This document shows positions 34,760-46,438 of a stretch of 64,000 nucleotides of DNA, piece by piece; within the stretch, counting starts at the first letter, position 1, and each line of letters starts with the position of its first letter. The notes beneath the pieces are model-generated. The model was given only the letters and a program-made list of their open reading frames with translations, was not told the DNA's origin and searched no databases. The position numbers and the translations under genes are program-made. The stretch lies in assembly GCF_026151205.1 (NCBI RefSeq), contig NC_087080.1, positions 8,707,720-8,771,719 of the forward strand, in the 5' to 3' direction. The DNA comes from Bolinopsis microptera. Lineage: Eukaryota > Ctenophora > Tentaculata > Lobata > Bolinopsidae.

Positions 34760-36780
34760 TTTTGTGACTTGCTCAGCTTAATGGTAGTTGTGTTTTCCCC
34801 CTGCATTTTTGGGAGACGCAAATTAAATGTTGACAGAAAAAGATTTAAAGATTTATAGGAATGATCGACTGATCACATTCATCTCTTTAACCTATCACCA
34901 GCTATGTTCTGCCCAAAATGAAGAATTATGTATACAGTACAATCGCATGATTGAACACAACTAGCAACAGTCAACAAGCAATCAAGCGATGGTTATGCCT
35001 AAGAAGATTAGTATTACCGATCGTCAAAACAAACAAAATTATAAACACCAGTATCATGTATGAAAGAACAATTCTTCATTTAACATCGTATCGTGAACGT
35101 TATTTCTTTCCACGATCTTGCAATCGCAACGAAGCTGAAATAATATTTAAGTTCTGAAATGAGTCAGACTTGTGAACTTTGATGTGGTCTGAATGGCAGA
35201 GCAAGTCATCAGTAGGTATACATTTGAACTTACTCTTTACTTCGTAATGTCAAATTATACATCTCCAATCTCCATTAATTGATAATCAATTATATTTAAT
35301 TAGCATAGCATAGACAAGGGAAAAAATCACCGTCGATATTGAAGGAGTGACAGTTTCATAGTTAAATTTAAATAGAATTTAATGCAGGTGCCATAATCCA
35401 TTTATATACTTATAGTGGCGGCGCCGCCAAATGACACCACCAACAACAAAAAAGGAGATATTTTGGACAATTGGAGACCTATAATGCTTCTAATTCTTTT
35501 AAGAAATAACACATAACCTAACAAAAATGTACCTAGCTGGTGACCTGAATATGTCATTAAGATATGTCATCTGACCTGATTTTGGAAGCTTTCAACAACA
35601 TAAAATGACAAAACAGCATAATTAAATGTGAATCACAAATCGGCGTATAAAGTAATCCAATCAGCTCAATGGATGTGGCTGCTGACAACAATCCATCACA
35701 ACAATTGCTATAATCCTGGTCAAGCACAGCTGTCAGTACGCAATAGTATATATAATGAATAGTCATACTTTCCCGTCTTTATTATACCCTTACATTTACA
35801 GTTGCTGAGCTGTATTATTGCAGCAATTCTAGGAATGCAGAATAAATTGCAGCCACTTTGTTCTCTGCAATTGTGAAGCACCTTCTACGTCAGACGTGCG
35901 TCAAGGGAAATGTAACTGGCTGGTAAAGAAAGTGTTACAATCGGTCACTTATTACAATTGGTCACATGACCTTTAATTGGTCACATGGCCAGCACTGAAC
36001 ATCGGCCTAGAGCAGGAGGTTATTGTAGGACAGCTGCGGGCGTGGAGATCATTAGGCCTTTAACCGAACTATGTAGCACTTTCAACTGCATAATAAAGTA
36101 ATAAGCATGAGAGGCCGCCACAAATTTCACCGCCCTCATCAATTTTCAGTTATCATTCAATGAAATTAAGATTCAGCAGCATATATTGAGAGTATAACTA
36201 TAACCCTATATAAGAACAAAGGAAAGTATCAAATCTTAAAGTTGAAACATGAAATGACCCGGAACGCAAATATTCCACTTTCATTTCTTAATGTTCATGC
36301 ACCTCTGCAAATGCAATAAAACATAAAATTTGACACTCAATAGCAATATTATCGACGAGGGATCAAATAATGCACCGGAGGCGCTCAACAAGACTACCGA
36401 CAATACTCACTATACAGTTTGTTAGATGGCAGTGAAATATGACAGATAATCTTCAGAAGAAAACAGCAGCTACGATCAATATATTTCTTAATAATAATAG
36501 TAATACACACGAGCACAGAGTCAGGTCTCAGGATGAGCTGCTGCAATTTCGTGATTCTGACAGGTTATAATACGCCTCGGTCATAGGATGATATTTGAGA
36601 TTACATTTTTATCGCTCAAAAGTCAGAAGTCAACTTATGTTGAAATTTATGAGGAACATGATCATCAAACTACGATGTGTCTGGACAAGTTGTATGTTAA
36701 CTTTCAGATGCCCTAATATGGGCATTTTCATAATGAACTGTCACGGAAGCAGTGTCACGGTCACTGTTGATTGCATAGTA
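34760..36780. other. Non-coding, no recognised gene
   Basis: A short GC palindrome (GGCGGCGCCGCC) lies near 35415. Short frames at 34951-35157 and 35557-35766 lack support. Confidence 0.3.
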
Positions 36781-36796
36781 GTCAACGGTATGGTAC

Positions 36797-38223
36797 TAGG
36801 AACCGACCGGATTGGGGTTTTGGCTGCCGGACCGGATTCAGCCGGATTTGGATCTCAAATCCGGCAAGCCGGATTTTGCCGGACCGGAACCGGTGGTTTC
36901 AGAGTGAAATAAAAGGCAGCCGGATTTTGCCGGTTTTTGCCGGAAAATTTCCTTCCTTTCCACGCCTAATCTTCATCGAGCACTTCTTGCAGCTTGCATA
37001 AGGGATCCCATTTTCTTCTGAGTAGAACAACCAGACGGACGATGTTTTAGATTTACTACTACTCGACTCGACTTAGGGCGGCTTCAACGTCCGAACAAAT
37101 ATAGTTTTTTTACAAATCTTCCTATCTACTACTAGACATTGCTTAAACAAGCAGTACGTAGCAGACACAATGTAACACGAGTAGACACGAGTCACGACAC
37201 TAGACGAGTAATAATCAGAAATGATATCTAATTGGCATATGCTGCCAGACCCCTGATTGAGCGCGTTTGGGCGAATTCCCTTTTTTTCATGCAAGTCTGA
37301 GTATCATTGGGTCACGTGACTTACAACCAGAGGTGCTTAATAAGGATGTTCGTAAGCAGGCACTGTCTAGTACAGTACTAATCACCGTCTGGCGTCTAGA
37401 GCTGAATCACATGATTGCAGTAATGAGCTAATTAAGTAGCTACCCAGACCCTGAACACGTGACCTTCATATTTCGTATTTCATAATCAGAAGATTAAATA
37501 CTGCCAATTTTGCGATTATAGCCGGGGCTAGCCCAGGGAGGTGGCCCAAAATATTTTCCGGTTTTTTCTAAGTCCGCACCTACCCCTCGATACACTATTC
37601 TGTATTCTGGACTCAAGGTTTCCCCCGGTAATGCGATCTCGGAAGGCAGGCCTCCCCTTTGCAACACGAGCTCGGAAGCGGGAGCTCTCGATACAGGAGG
37701 TACGTCTCGAGAACGACTCGGACCGAAAACTTATACTTTAAAATTTTTCGAAGTTTTTCTGAAAACCACTTTTTTTCCACGATTCAGGCTACCCTGTTCA
37801 TTATTAGCCGAAAATATTTTTTCGGTTTTTCGAAGTCCCCACCTACCCCTCGATACACAATTCTGGACTCGAGGTTTCCCCTGGTAATGTGATCACGGAA
37901 GGCAGGCCTCCCCTTTGCCACACGAGCTCGGAAGCGGGAGCTCTCGATACAGGAGCTGTACGTCTCGAACGTAACGACTCGGACCGAAAACTTTTAAGTT
38001 AAAATTTTTCGAAGTTTTTCTGAAAACCACTTTTTTCCACGATTCAGGCTACCCTGTTCATTATTAGCCGAAAATATTTTTTTGATTTTTTTTTCGGTAA
38101 AAAAACTGAAATCCGGCAAAAATCCGGCAAATTTTTTTCCAGCCGGAGCCGGAACCGGAACCGGATTTTGAAGCCGGATATCCGGCCGGAACCGGATTCA
38201 GCCGGATTTCCGGTCGGTTCCTA
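36797..38223. mobile_element. Non-autonomous hAT-like element with 8-bp target duplication
   Basis: The ends are TAGGAACCGACCGGA and its reverse complement. They are flanked on both sides by TATGGTAC (36789-36796 and 38224-38231), a perfect 8-bp direct repeat as made by hAT transposases. Both subterminal regions are packed with CCGGA/TTGCCGG motifs (about 36806-36950 and 38108-38215), the arrangement used for transposase binding in hAT elements. The interior includes two inverted copies of the ~245-bp repeat family at 37545-38085. There is no transposase frame, so movement would depend on a transposase supplied elsewhere. Confidence 0.85.
37545..38085 (-). repeat. ~245-bp internal repeats (copy set 2)
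   Basis: Two consecutive copies in reverse orientation. Blocks shared with 190-1235 include GCGATCTCGGAAGGCAGGCC, GGGAGCTCTCGATAC, ACGACTCGGACCGAAAAC and AGGCTACCCTGTTCATTATT. Confidence 0.85.
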
Positions 38224-38681
38224 TATGGTACCAATACCAAAGTAGGATAAGAATGTGCAGAAATACCATTACCATAATATACGTAACCACTAACTAAGAA
38301 CGTAGCGTATCTAAATCGAACGTGGTGTTGTAGTATATTGCCCAAAGAGACTGACGATGGAATGAATGAAATGTTCCTTAAGAAACTATAAAAACGGAAT
38401 GAATGAAATGTGCTGTCAGACCGCTTAAAATTAATTGATAATTGATGATCATGACGTATATGGAATGATATTCTTAACCTGATCTATTATAAAAGTCACC
38501 TCGTACAGTTATGAGCTGACTACAGCTGTTGTGACTTGTGAGAGTGGCAAATATTAAAGAATACTAGTAACTATATATACTATTTGTAAATTCTTCGACA
38601 GAAAACAGGTTCCATAAAGTTACAATTGCCTTCCAACAAAAGACTCCCGCTAGTACAGTTCGAAAATCTAACTGTAAATAA

Positions 38682-38966
38682 TCTCGAATCTTGATAGAAA
38701 CTGAACGAACAATGGCACAGAGCAGAGCTCAAATAAACACAAAGGCTACAACAAGTCACGAGAATATGCCCTAACATGAACTCCCCTGCACATATCCCTG
38801 GCTCCTCCTAGAATGCGACCGTCAATCATTTTGAATCTCGATAGAAACTGAACGAACAATGGCACACAACACAGCTCCAATAAACACAAAGGCTACCACA
38901 CGTGACACAGAAGTCAGAACATGCCCTACCAACCCCCCATATTCCTGGTTCCACCAAGAATGCACG
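38682..38966 (+). repeat. ~147-bp tandem duplication with small coding-like frames
   Basis: Two copies starting AATCTCGAATCTTGATAGAAA (38682) and AATCTCGATAGAAACTGAACG (about 38831). Each contains GAACAATGGCACA and AATAAACACAAAGGCTAC. In the second copy an ATG frame from 38859 runs about 60 codons and includes a Cys-containing stretch (PPYSWFHQECTASNNEYGK). No family is recognised. Confidence 0.55.
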
Positions 38967-39166
38967 GCAAGCAATAATGAGTACGGGAAGTGCTACTACC
39001 GGCCCGGACAACCCGGACAGCAAAAGTATATATAACCACCAAGGGACTAATTATACCTTATGGGCTGCCGCGAGTATAATTCCTGTATCTGCTTTGCTTA
39101 CTTTCAGCTTTATTCCCTAACCAGATAAGATCGAAAAGCTTAATGTAGTACTCTTATGACAACACG

Positions 39167-39412
39167 ATGGTTATTTGGTCATATTCACTAGTATGGATAA
39201 TATGGATAATTACCGATATTGTGGTAATCACAATTATTTTCTATAGAAATTTTTCAGGAAAAAGGACGACAGATTTAATGAAGGATATTCAACTCGAAAT
39301 TATCCTGGTAACATCAGCCGCCCTATCTGACAATGGTGGAATATACCTGCACGTAATAATCGGCCTTCTAATCATCCCAGCCCTTCTCAATCGTAGCAAA
39401 AGGCTTTCGTAG
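39167..39412 (+). CDS. Hypothetical two-helix membrane protein or exon (81 aa)
   Basis: ATG-to-TAG frame. Residues 8-26 (LVWIIWIITDIVVITIIF) and about 62-73 (LHVIIGLLIIPALL) are hydrophobic; between them is a polar segment (GKRTTDLMKDIQLE). No family is recognised. It lies just upstream of an Ig-like fragment on the same strand; whether they belong together is not shown. Confidence 0.3.
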   Translation: MVIWSYSLVWIIWIITDIVVITIIFYRNFSGKRTTDLMKDIQLEIILVTSAALSDNGGIYLHVIIGLLIIPALLNRSKRLS

Positions 39413-39534
39413 GCTTTTAAAACAGTTTAGACCCTAACACCTCACCATTTTAAATACTATTAACCCTTATCTCCCATCAGGTAATTACGAAGTGAGTACG
39501 ACTCAAAAGAGAGTGAGAAGGTTGTGCAAAAGGT

Positions 39535-39831
39535 CCCCGTGAAAAAGTGAAGTCGGAGCCGCTGCAACTCACCTCCTGACGGAGCAGTCCTCAGTCCAAC
39601 TATCCGTGTACGTTTCCGGGGTGTTGATGAGGGACTTCATGAAGCAGGTCCCACCACGTGGTCCCAAAAGCTGGTGTTAACACTGGAGAATGGAAAAGAG
39701 AAGAACAAACCCTTTACTCCAGGATCCAAGGACACTGTTTCAGAGTATTTACAGCGTATGGACAAGTTTTGGTTATTCCTGGCGTTGACGCAATGAATGA
39801 CGATGGAGATTACACCTGTAACATATAATGC
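39535..39831 (+). pseudogene. Immunoglobulin-like domain fragment
   Basis: From about 39690 the frame reads EWKREEQTLYSR and then VIPGVDAMNDDGDYTCNI followed by a stop. The W-x-R and D-x-GDY-x-C signatures are those of an Ig fold, with the C-terminal disulfide Cys present. The N-terminal half, including the expected first Cys, can only be read with frame changes (EPLQLT near 39558; DGAVLSPTIRVRF near 39578-39620). It is probably a broken or error-containing exon of a receptor or adhesion protein. Confidence 0.4.
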
Positions 39832-40142
39832 CTACAAACCCAATCTGAGAAACTCAAACCTCCACTGTTTTTATAGTTTTAGTAACACACAGTAATACAT
39901 TGTAATACATGATATAATATATTGGGGTTTAACTATTGTTCACTAGAAAGAAATAAAATTATCCATATTGGGAGTTACTGATTCCCTATTCCTCTGAAAA
40001 TGAAAGGTATTGATTAACCATTCCCGAATTACCGACAAAGCAAACAGCAGTGCACAATCTACTAACGATAAAGTGAAACGCCGAAAGGCCCTATTTAACT
40101 AACATATTCCCACATGATATGGCTCTGATTAGAGGTGTGTCG

Positions 40143-41684
40143 ATATGGTCAAGTTCGGAGACAACCTGTACATTTTTTACTTTTTTAGAAGTGTGTGGTG
40201 GAGCCAGCTCAACACAGAATGAAACTCCCTGATTATATGGCTGACAAGACATTTTTCAGGACTTTCTCTGAGTAAAATAAAAAAATTAAAAGGTTGAACG
40301 GTTGAGCAGATACAGGTGGTATTAAACAAACCCTTGAAAGGTGGAGATTTAAGGTGGAGACTGGCTCTGGTTGAAGAAATTTTTGATTAAGGTGGAAAAG
40401 GTTATTGGTAACACAAACTACATCAAATTTGCAATCTGATGGTTTTATCAATGTTTTATTTAAGTGCTCAACCGAGGTGGAGAAATTAAATGCAAGTTTT
40501 TCAAAGCTGCTCAACCGGGGGTGGAGAAAGGATTAGAGAGTTCTAGGTTAGCTAGAAAGTTGCGTCTCGGCCTTTTCTACTTCCCGTTAAATTTTGTTTT
40601 TTCCATTGACGCTCAACAGGGTGGAGATCTTTCATTAAGAAACAGTAAAAAGCCTGTCAAACATGCCTAAATTCATTGATTTTATCACTAATTCTAATCT
40701 GCTCTGTTAACTGCTACTGTAGGGGATCATAAAACTGTTACCCCTTCTGTCTTAAAGCAAAGTGTTCTAGCAAATGAAAAAACTATCAAAGTTTTGAAAA
40801 GGTGCTCAACAAGGTGGAGAAATTGTTGATTAAACATTAAAACATTAAAAAATGTATTAAAACTGGCCCCACCGGGTTGAGTTAAGCTTTGGCAGTTGAT
40901 TTCTGGAAGAAATAACATTGGGTGACCCTTTAGCATGTATACAACTCATCAAACTAGCCATCAACCACTCAACCGCGGTGGAGAACCTTGAATTCTGAGG
41001 TCAAATTTACGCCCAAATTTGCCAAATTTGAGTCTCCACCTATGTTGAGTGTACTTTTCAGCAAGGATGCCTTGTAATATGATTTGGTAGATGATTTAGA
41101 ATCATTGGTATTACAAATGGACTGCCACAGTCACTCTACAGCTCCTAAACTACAGAAAAACAGATTTTGAACTGCATGTTATGCTGTCTCCACCTCGGTT
41201 GAGCCGATTTTGAGTATCCTATTCTGTGAAATATGATTGGTATAACCCATAATATTAAATATTAGGACTTTGGAGCAATTAAAAAGCATGAGAGGGTTAG
41301 TTCTAGTCACTTATATTAGCTCATGTAGTCAGTGAGCTGCTCCACCTGTGTTGAGCAGACAAACCTGCTCAACCGGCACTTTTTGAGTACCCACCTGTCT
41401 TACGTAACTTTAAATTGTGAAATTTGGAGTAAATTTTTTTTCATGAGTGATTTACAGCTCCTTTATGTTTGTAATTTTCAGGTGGCCACTGTCTCCACCA
41501 AGGTTGAGTTATTTAAATTTTGAACCCAGATATCATTATAGAAAGGTTAGGAGTATAATATCTGAAGAGCCTGTACCCCTTGGACTGTCAGAGGAATTAT
41601 AATTAATTTTACCGTTTATGGCAGTGAAATGAGTGTAATTAGTGACTGATTTTATGTACAGGTTGTCTCCGAACTTGACCATAT
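40143..41684. mobile_element. Non-autonomous element with 31-bp perfect inverted ends and internal motif array
   Basis: The ends start ATATGGTCAAGTTCGGAGAC and match perfectly in reverse for 31 bp. The target duplication may be TA (or ATAT); no 8-bp duplication is visible. There is no transposase frame. The interior carries about ten full copies of a 16-18 bp near-palindrome, CTCAACC-(C/G)-GGTGGAG, plus half sites. Full copies lie near 40467, 40510, 40612, 40804 and 40968 in one orientation, and at 41034, 41188, 41340 and 41493 (CTCCACC...GGTTGAG) in the other. One copy near 40867 is reversed relative to its side. Open frames across it are by-products. Confidence 0.8.
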
Positions 41685-41689
41685 TGGGA

Positions 41690-42560
41690 TGGTGTAAAGT
41701 TTGTCGAGATAGTACTTATTTATTGTGTGTCGAAATAATAATGTATATCTAGATAGGATCATGATGAAAGAAATACAAAAAACTCAGAACGAAATGAACT
41801 CGTCTTATTCAGCTTCAAGAGAGAAGAAAATGATCAGCAAACAATACAAACATTTACTTTAAAAGGTATGATTATCACTATAAAAACGTATATAAAAACG
41901 TACATAACAAAATAAATGCTACAACCAGAAAAAGAAATCTACAAAAATGTACCAACTCGTAGAAAACATAAGACGAAGTGTATAACATTAACAGCGTATA
42001 AAGCAGCTCTCGAAAATATGTACAATGCGGGGAATAATATGTCATAATAACTAATAAGTGCATCAAATATGGTAGCACTTATAACGCTAAGTAATATTAA
42101 ACACACTGCTATATAGCATATCATTACATAGTCCACTGATCTAAAACAACCCTAGCTAGATCTTCTTGGCAAGGGAACAAAACGCCTGTTTTCGTTACAC
42201 ATTGTAACCCAAACAATGTGATCACGTTCCAGCTGCAGCCAATCAGAGGTTACTATCAATGTCACGTGATCAAGCCATCCAACAGCAGCCAATCTGACTG
42301 ATCTCACCAAATCAAAATAAACTCGACTAAATATACACTAAATATACACAATAACTCACATGTACGTGTTCTACTATCAGTGTACGCTTCATAACCCCTG
42401 TATAGCACTATAACTATATAGCTGTGTATGGTTCATGACTCCGTGTGTATACACGATATAATCCAACATTCCAATATCGTAATTATACGGTAGTTGACAC
42501 TATATGACTATATACTGCACTAGATAGCGCACTGTATAACGCACTGTATAGCCGTATAGC
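41690..42560. other. Non-coding, no recognised feature
   Basis: AT-rich. A CACGTGATC site lies near 42262. Short frames at 41878-42136 are hydrophobic AT-rich chance frames. Confidence 0.3.
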
Positions 42561-42567
42561 GCACTAG

Positions 42568-42919
42568 ATGTTGGCTGTGTGCCAACTACCCTTGCTACTT
42601 GATAAAGCTAATGAACTAAGTGGGGGGTCCCCTACCAGACTGTTAGAGATTAGAGCAGGCAGCTGTAATGCTGTTGAGCTTGTAGAATCGTATCAACTAG
42701 GAGCGTGTATTAAGGTAATTCTGACGGCTTTGAAGGATTTGTCGAATACGCTTTGATTAGAGAACTATTTAAAGAACTGCGATTCTAATCATTCTGGAAC
42801 GGCAGCTAAAAATGTTGTTTTAAAAATGCAAACGCCGAGTACTGCCTCAACGCTGGCCGCATTAATTTCCAGAGCTAGAAGAAAATATCGTACGAGTGAC
42901 ATTATTAAGAAAATTAGGT
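42568..42919 (+). CDS. Candidate small two-exon gene, hypothetical
   Basis: An ATG frame from 42568 (MLAVCQLPLLLDKANELSGG at the start) reaches a good donor (ATTAAG then GTAATT) after 42714. A TTAGAG acceptor at 42762 would join it in phase to a second open segment to about 42917 (STASTLAALISRARRKYRTS), followed by another possible donor (AAATTAG then GTGAAT). The implied intron is only ~48 bp, shorter than others in this window, which lowers confidence. Alternatively the first frame simply ends at its own stop (42754). No family is recognised. Confidence 0.25.
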
Positions 42920-43626
42920 GAATTTGGAAGTGGTTGGAAAATCGTCAGTTTCTGCAAATTCTCGTGAGGATATGGATGCATCAGTTAATTTTTCCTTTCA
43001 CTATTCATTAATTGAACCTACCTGATGATAATGGAACAATTTCATCGAAAAGATGTTATAATTTAACCCGAAAATAACAAATAGCCTATTTTGATAGGCA
43101 TCACATCCTGGGACCTATTTTATTGATATTTTGACAACATTTTCACACAATAATGTAAGATTAAACTATGAAAGCACATGATGTAACATTTGGAACCAGA
43201 GCATTTGAGCTATCAAAATAACGAATCGCGTGTTCTGAACATACCGTACATACCATTTGCATTAGTTAACATTAAAATTTACGATATAGCTGTGGTAATT
43301 ACAGACTGTAGACCGTAACCTTTTTCACAGAGCTGTCACGAATCTTACTTTTGAGTTTAGTTGGATATAATAGCTAGTTAATTACACAAGATAACATTGT
43401 CCAATGTTGACATGCCTGTTAATTAAAACAAGCATTAACATGACTGTAACGCTAATGTACTAATCTCTGTAGTCTGTACTCAACCCATTACAATGCAGAA
43501 TAGTTGTAACAAGATTGTCATCCCTCTTTGTAGCTGCAGATGAATGTTCAGACTCTAAACTGGACGAGTAACTGAAGTTCTGTCTACTTAAAAGATAGAG
43601 TCTAGGTAGTGTTTGAAAGTGCTTAA

Positions 43627-45136
43627 GGCCAGAGGGGGGGGGGGGGTAAATGGCACTTTTGTAGTTTTTGCATATTTGATAATAGCTACCTGAGACGAAC
43701 AAAAAGAAAAAAACCGGATCAAAATCTAACCTTGCGCTTCTGAGATATCGCGCGCTCAATTTTGAGGTTTACCTGTAATTACATGTTAAAATAGAACTTT
43801 AAACGGCTGTAACTTTTTTGACCTTTCGATTCCTTAGTTGAGAAAACCGGCCAATCCCTGATCTTGAGGTTTGGTACAGTGGTTCCTTGGACAATTATCC
43901 TCACATCTGGTGCAGCGATTTTTTTTTATTTGACTCTGTTCTCAAATTATGAGGTTAACCAGGTCAAAAATTCGAAAAATTTAATTGGTTAACCTCATAA
44001 TTCGAGAACTGAGTCAAATAAAAAAAATCGCTGCACCAGATATCTAGATAGTTGTCCAAGGAACCACTGTACCAAATCTCAAAATCAGGGGGTGGCTGGT
44101 TTTCTCAACTAAGGAATCGAAAGGTCAAAAAATGTGTTTTGAGATAGATGTAATTTAGTGTTTTCAAAATTTTGAATATTCACTGGAATGTATCACAGTT
44201 CGTTAGTTAGGACTTTTTATACACTTAATAACGTTTGCTTGATCAGACCTGGCCGTCCCCTAAATGATTTTAGCCACTTTCAGTAGTTAATGTCCTTGTA
44301 TTGTAAAAAATGAGGTTAACCAAGACTTCCTGTAAACACTAACTGCTTAAAATTTGGTTGTTAACCTCGCTTTAGACCATATAACACTGGGATTGGTTTA
44401 TCAATATGTTATTATATATGTAGTAAAACATTTGCACAGTATAACGATTAAGTTTTTGAGGTTAACATGTAATTGACTGGTCAGATATTCAAAAAATGAG
44501 AGGTTAACCTCATTTTTTAGCCATTTACGGGTAAAATCTTCTACTAAAATATGGTCAGTTCAAATCACCTTTGTCACGTGATTATAGTTGTAGGCATTGT
44601 GATACCAATAGATACCTCACTTCGATATTGTGGTACATTACATAAGTAAGAATCGTATGTATATTCCCTACGGTACCAAAATGTGATGGTTAACCTCATT
44701 TTTTTAATTTTCTCAAGATAAAAGAAAGTCAATCAACACATCATCTATTTAGAAATGTGTATACCGTAAACTTACGATGAAAATAATAACTCTATCATTT
44801 GATCTATTCTCGCTATATCTAAAAGAAGAGGTTAACCTCATTTAATCACGTTTGGATATTACTTTTTCTGATAATTATGAACCTAAAATGTAGAGTTTAC
44901 ATTTGCTGACCGAAATAACAAAAAATTATGGCGTGTAATAAAATCTGAACCTCAATTTTATTAACCTCAATGTTGTATAGTCAATTTTGTGAAAATCGGT
45001 TAACCTCAATTATAAAATAAAGTTAATCAGCTACAAATATGTGAGTAGCAGCAATGTTTTTGTCATCAAAAATTAAATCGATTTAGAAAATAATATTTTG
45101 GTAGAATTTTTTGACCCCTTACCCCCCCCTCTGGCC
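43627..45136. mobile_element. TTAA-flanked non-autonomous element with GAGGTTAACCTC array
   Basis: TTAA borders both sides (43623-43626 and 45137-45140). The ends read GGCCAGAGGGGGGG...GTAA and its reverse, differing in G-run length (13 versus 8). The inside has no coding frame but holds about twelve copies of the palindrome GAGGTTAACCTC or 8-10 bp of it, at 43763, 43951, 43987, 44312, 44360, 44458, 44500, 44688, 44828, 44961 and 44998. The copies at 44500 and 44828 are perfect. TTAA duplications are typical of piggyBac and Kolobok superfamilies; the terminal bases do not decide between them. Confidence 0.8.
43813..44132. repeat. ~150-bp-arm foldback inside the TTAA element
   Basis: Left arm about 43813-43961 and right arm about 43986-44132 pair at roughly 90 percent by eye, with a ~24-bp loop. 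Landmarks are TTCGATTCCTTAGTTGAGAA and GGTACAGTGGTTCCTTGGAC and their complements. A GAGGTTAACC motif sits at the tip of each arm. Confidence 0.85.
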
Positions 45137-45567
45137 TTAACGTTTGTCTAAAAATAAAGTAAATGACAAATGTGTGGTATTGATAAATGAATAGTCTCCT
45201 GAAAGTATGGAAATGGTGAAAAATAGACAGGGAGAAATATTGACACACAAACAAAGTAAGGATTGTGCACTGTTGATCATTATTTCAATCTATAGCTTGT
45301 ACGGCAAGTTAGACTAAGCAAACAATTTTAGTGCGCCAGACATCTTAAGTAAACAACAATGTTGTTTGTTTAATAAGTTTACAGAGCAGAATGTTTCAAA
45401 AAACATATCACCTGAATAAGCTACCAATCGAAATCATCCCAATATAGTGAGCGCGAACAATTAATGTAACTCGATAATTGTACGTTGTACGATACAAAGA
45501 TTTAAAGAAGTGGAGCCAGATGCTATACCAAGCCAAGTCAGATTCTACAAGTAACACTATCTTTCAG

Positions 45568-45734
45568 TGAGCAATGTGAACTATGTCCAAGAGATGACAC
45601 GTGACAGTCCAAACACTAACAGGCAACAGCTAGACAAAGCGGATAGACGACGAAGTGAAAAAGATCAGAATAGACGCGTTCCGTCATCTTCAAGGATCTG
45701 TCAGCCTCCAAGATGTAACGCTCATATCAGCTAG
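45568..45734 (+). CDS. Candidate terminal exon, basic polar protein
   Basis: A CTATCTTTCAG acceptor precedes 55 open codons ending in TAG. The translation is strongly polar (YVQEMTRDSPNTNRQQ, then DKADRRRSEKDQNRRV and SSSRICQPPRCNAHIS), unlike AT-rich chance frames. No family is recognised and no upstream exon was located. It points away from the ORP9-like gene on the other strand. Confidence 0.3.
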
Positions 45735-46438
45735 TGTAACGCTGTGTTACACCCGTTAATTCGCTGTAACACAAGTAGTATAGTACGTTACACAGAAAGT
45801 AGTGCACTGAATAATGTTCCAGTTTTGACGTCACACGTTACACAACATCAAAATTTATTCTCATCAACTGAGTATTGAGTAACATTCACATACAGTTCCT
45901 CCTAAACATGTATGCTGTACACGCTGCTGGTGTACGTTAAATTACGTGTAATGCTGAGGAGTTTTGTTGGTCATTGTCCATGTCTAGAAATTACACACCT
46001 CTTGAAGTCAGCTTGGAGATATTATGTGTAACTAGAAATGTCAAGGGAATTTCTTAACATTCAACACGAATGGGTGGGTTAACATGAATGGGCGTTAGAT
46101 AACAGATATGGTCTTGGTACAGATCATGGGCTTTGGGTACAGATGGGCTTTCTTTTACAATATCAATTTGTGGTATTTACTTAAACTTATACTGGGATAT
46201 CTCAGCCATTTCCACGATTGAATGTATATTCATTGTGTTCTCGAAAATATTGCCAATGGGTACAATTTTTTCCATCAAAAGAGAAACAGCTCATTGAATA
46301 TTAATTTTATAACTCGCACATTTGAAAAAACATAGATAAGAATCATAAGATTTGTTCAGACTGAACAACAACTACAACACAGAAACAGCAATCATTATAT
46401 ATTATATTATATCAATAACCGAAAACAAAATGTCTCAC

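Noticed and set aside
43459-43605. Minus-strand frame with coding-like composition (SSSLESEHSSAATKRDDN) left of the TTAA element, considered as the next ORP9-like exon
   Set aside because: No acceptor gives the phase needed after 46439, and the frame runs into the transposon end.
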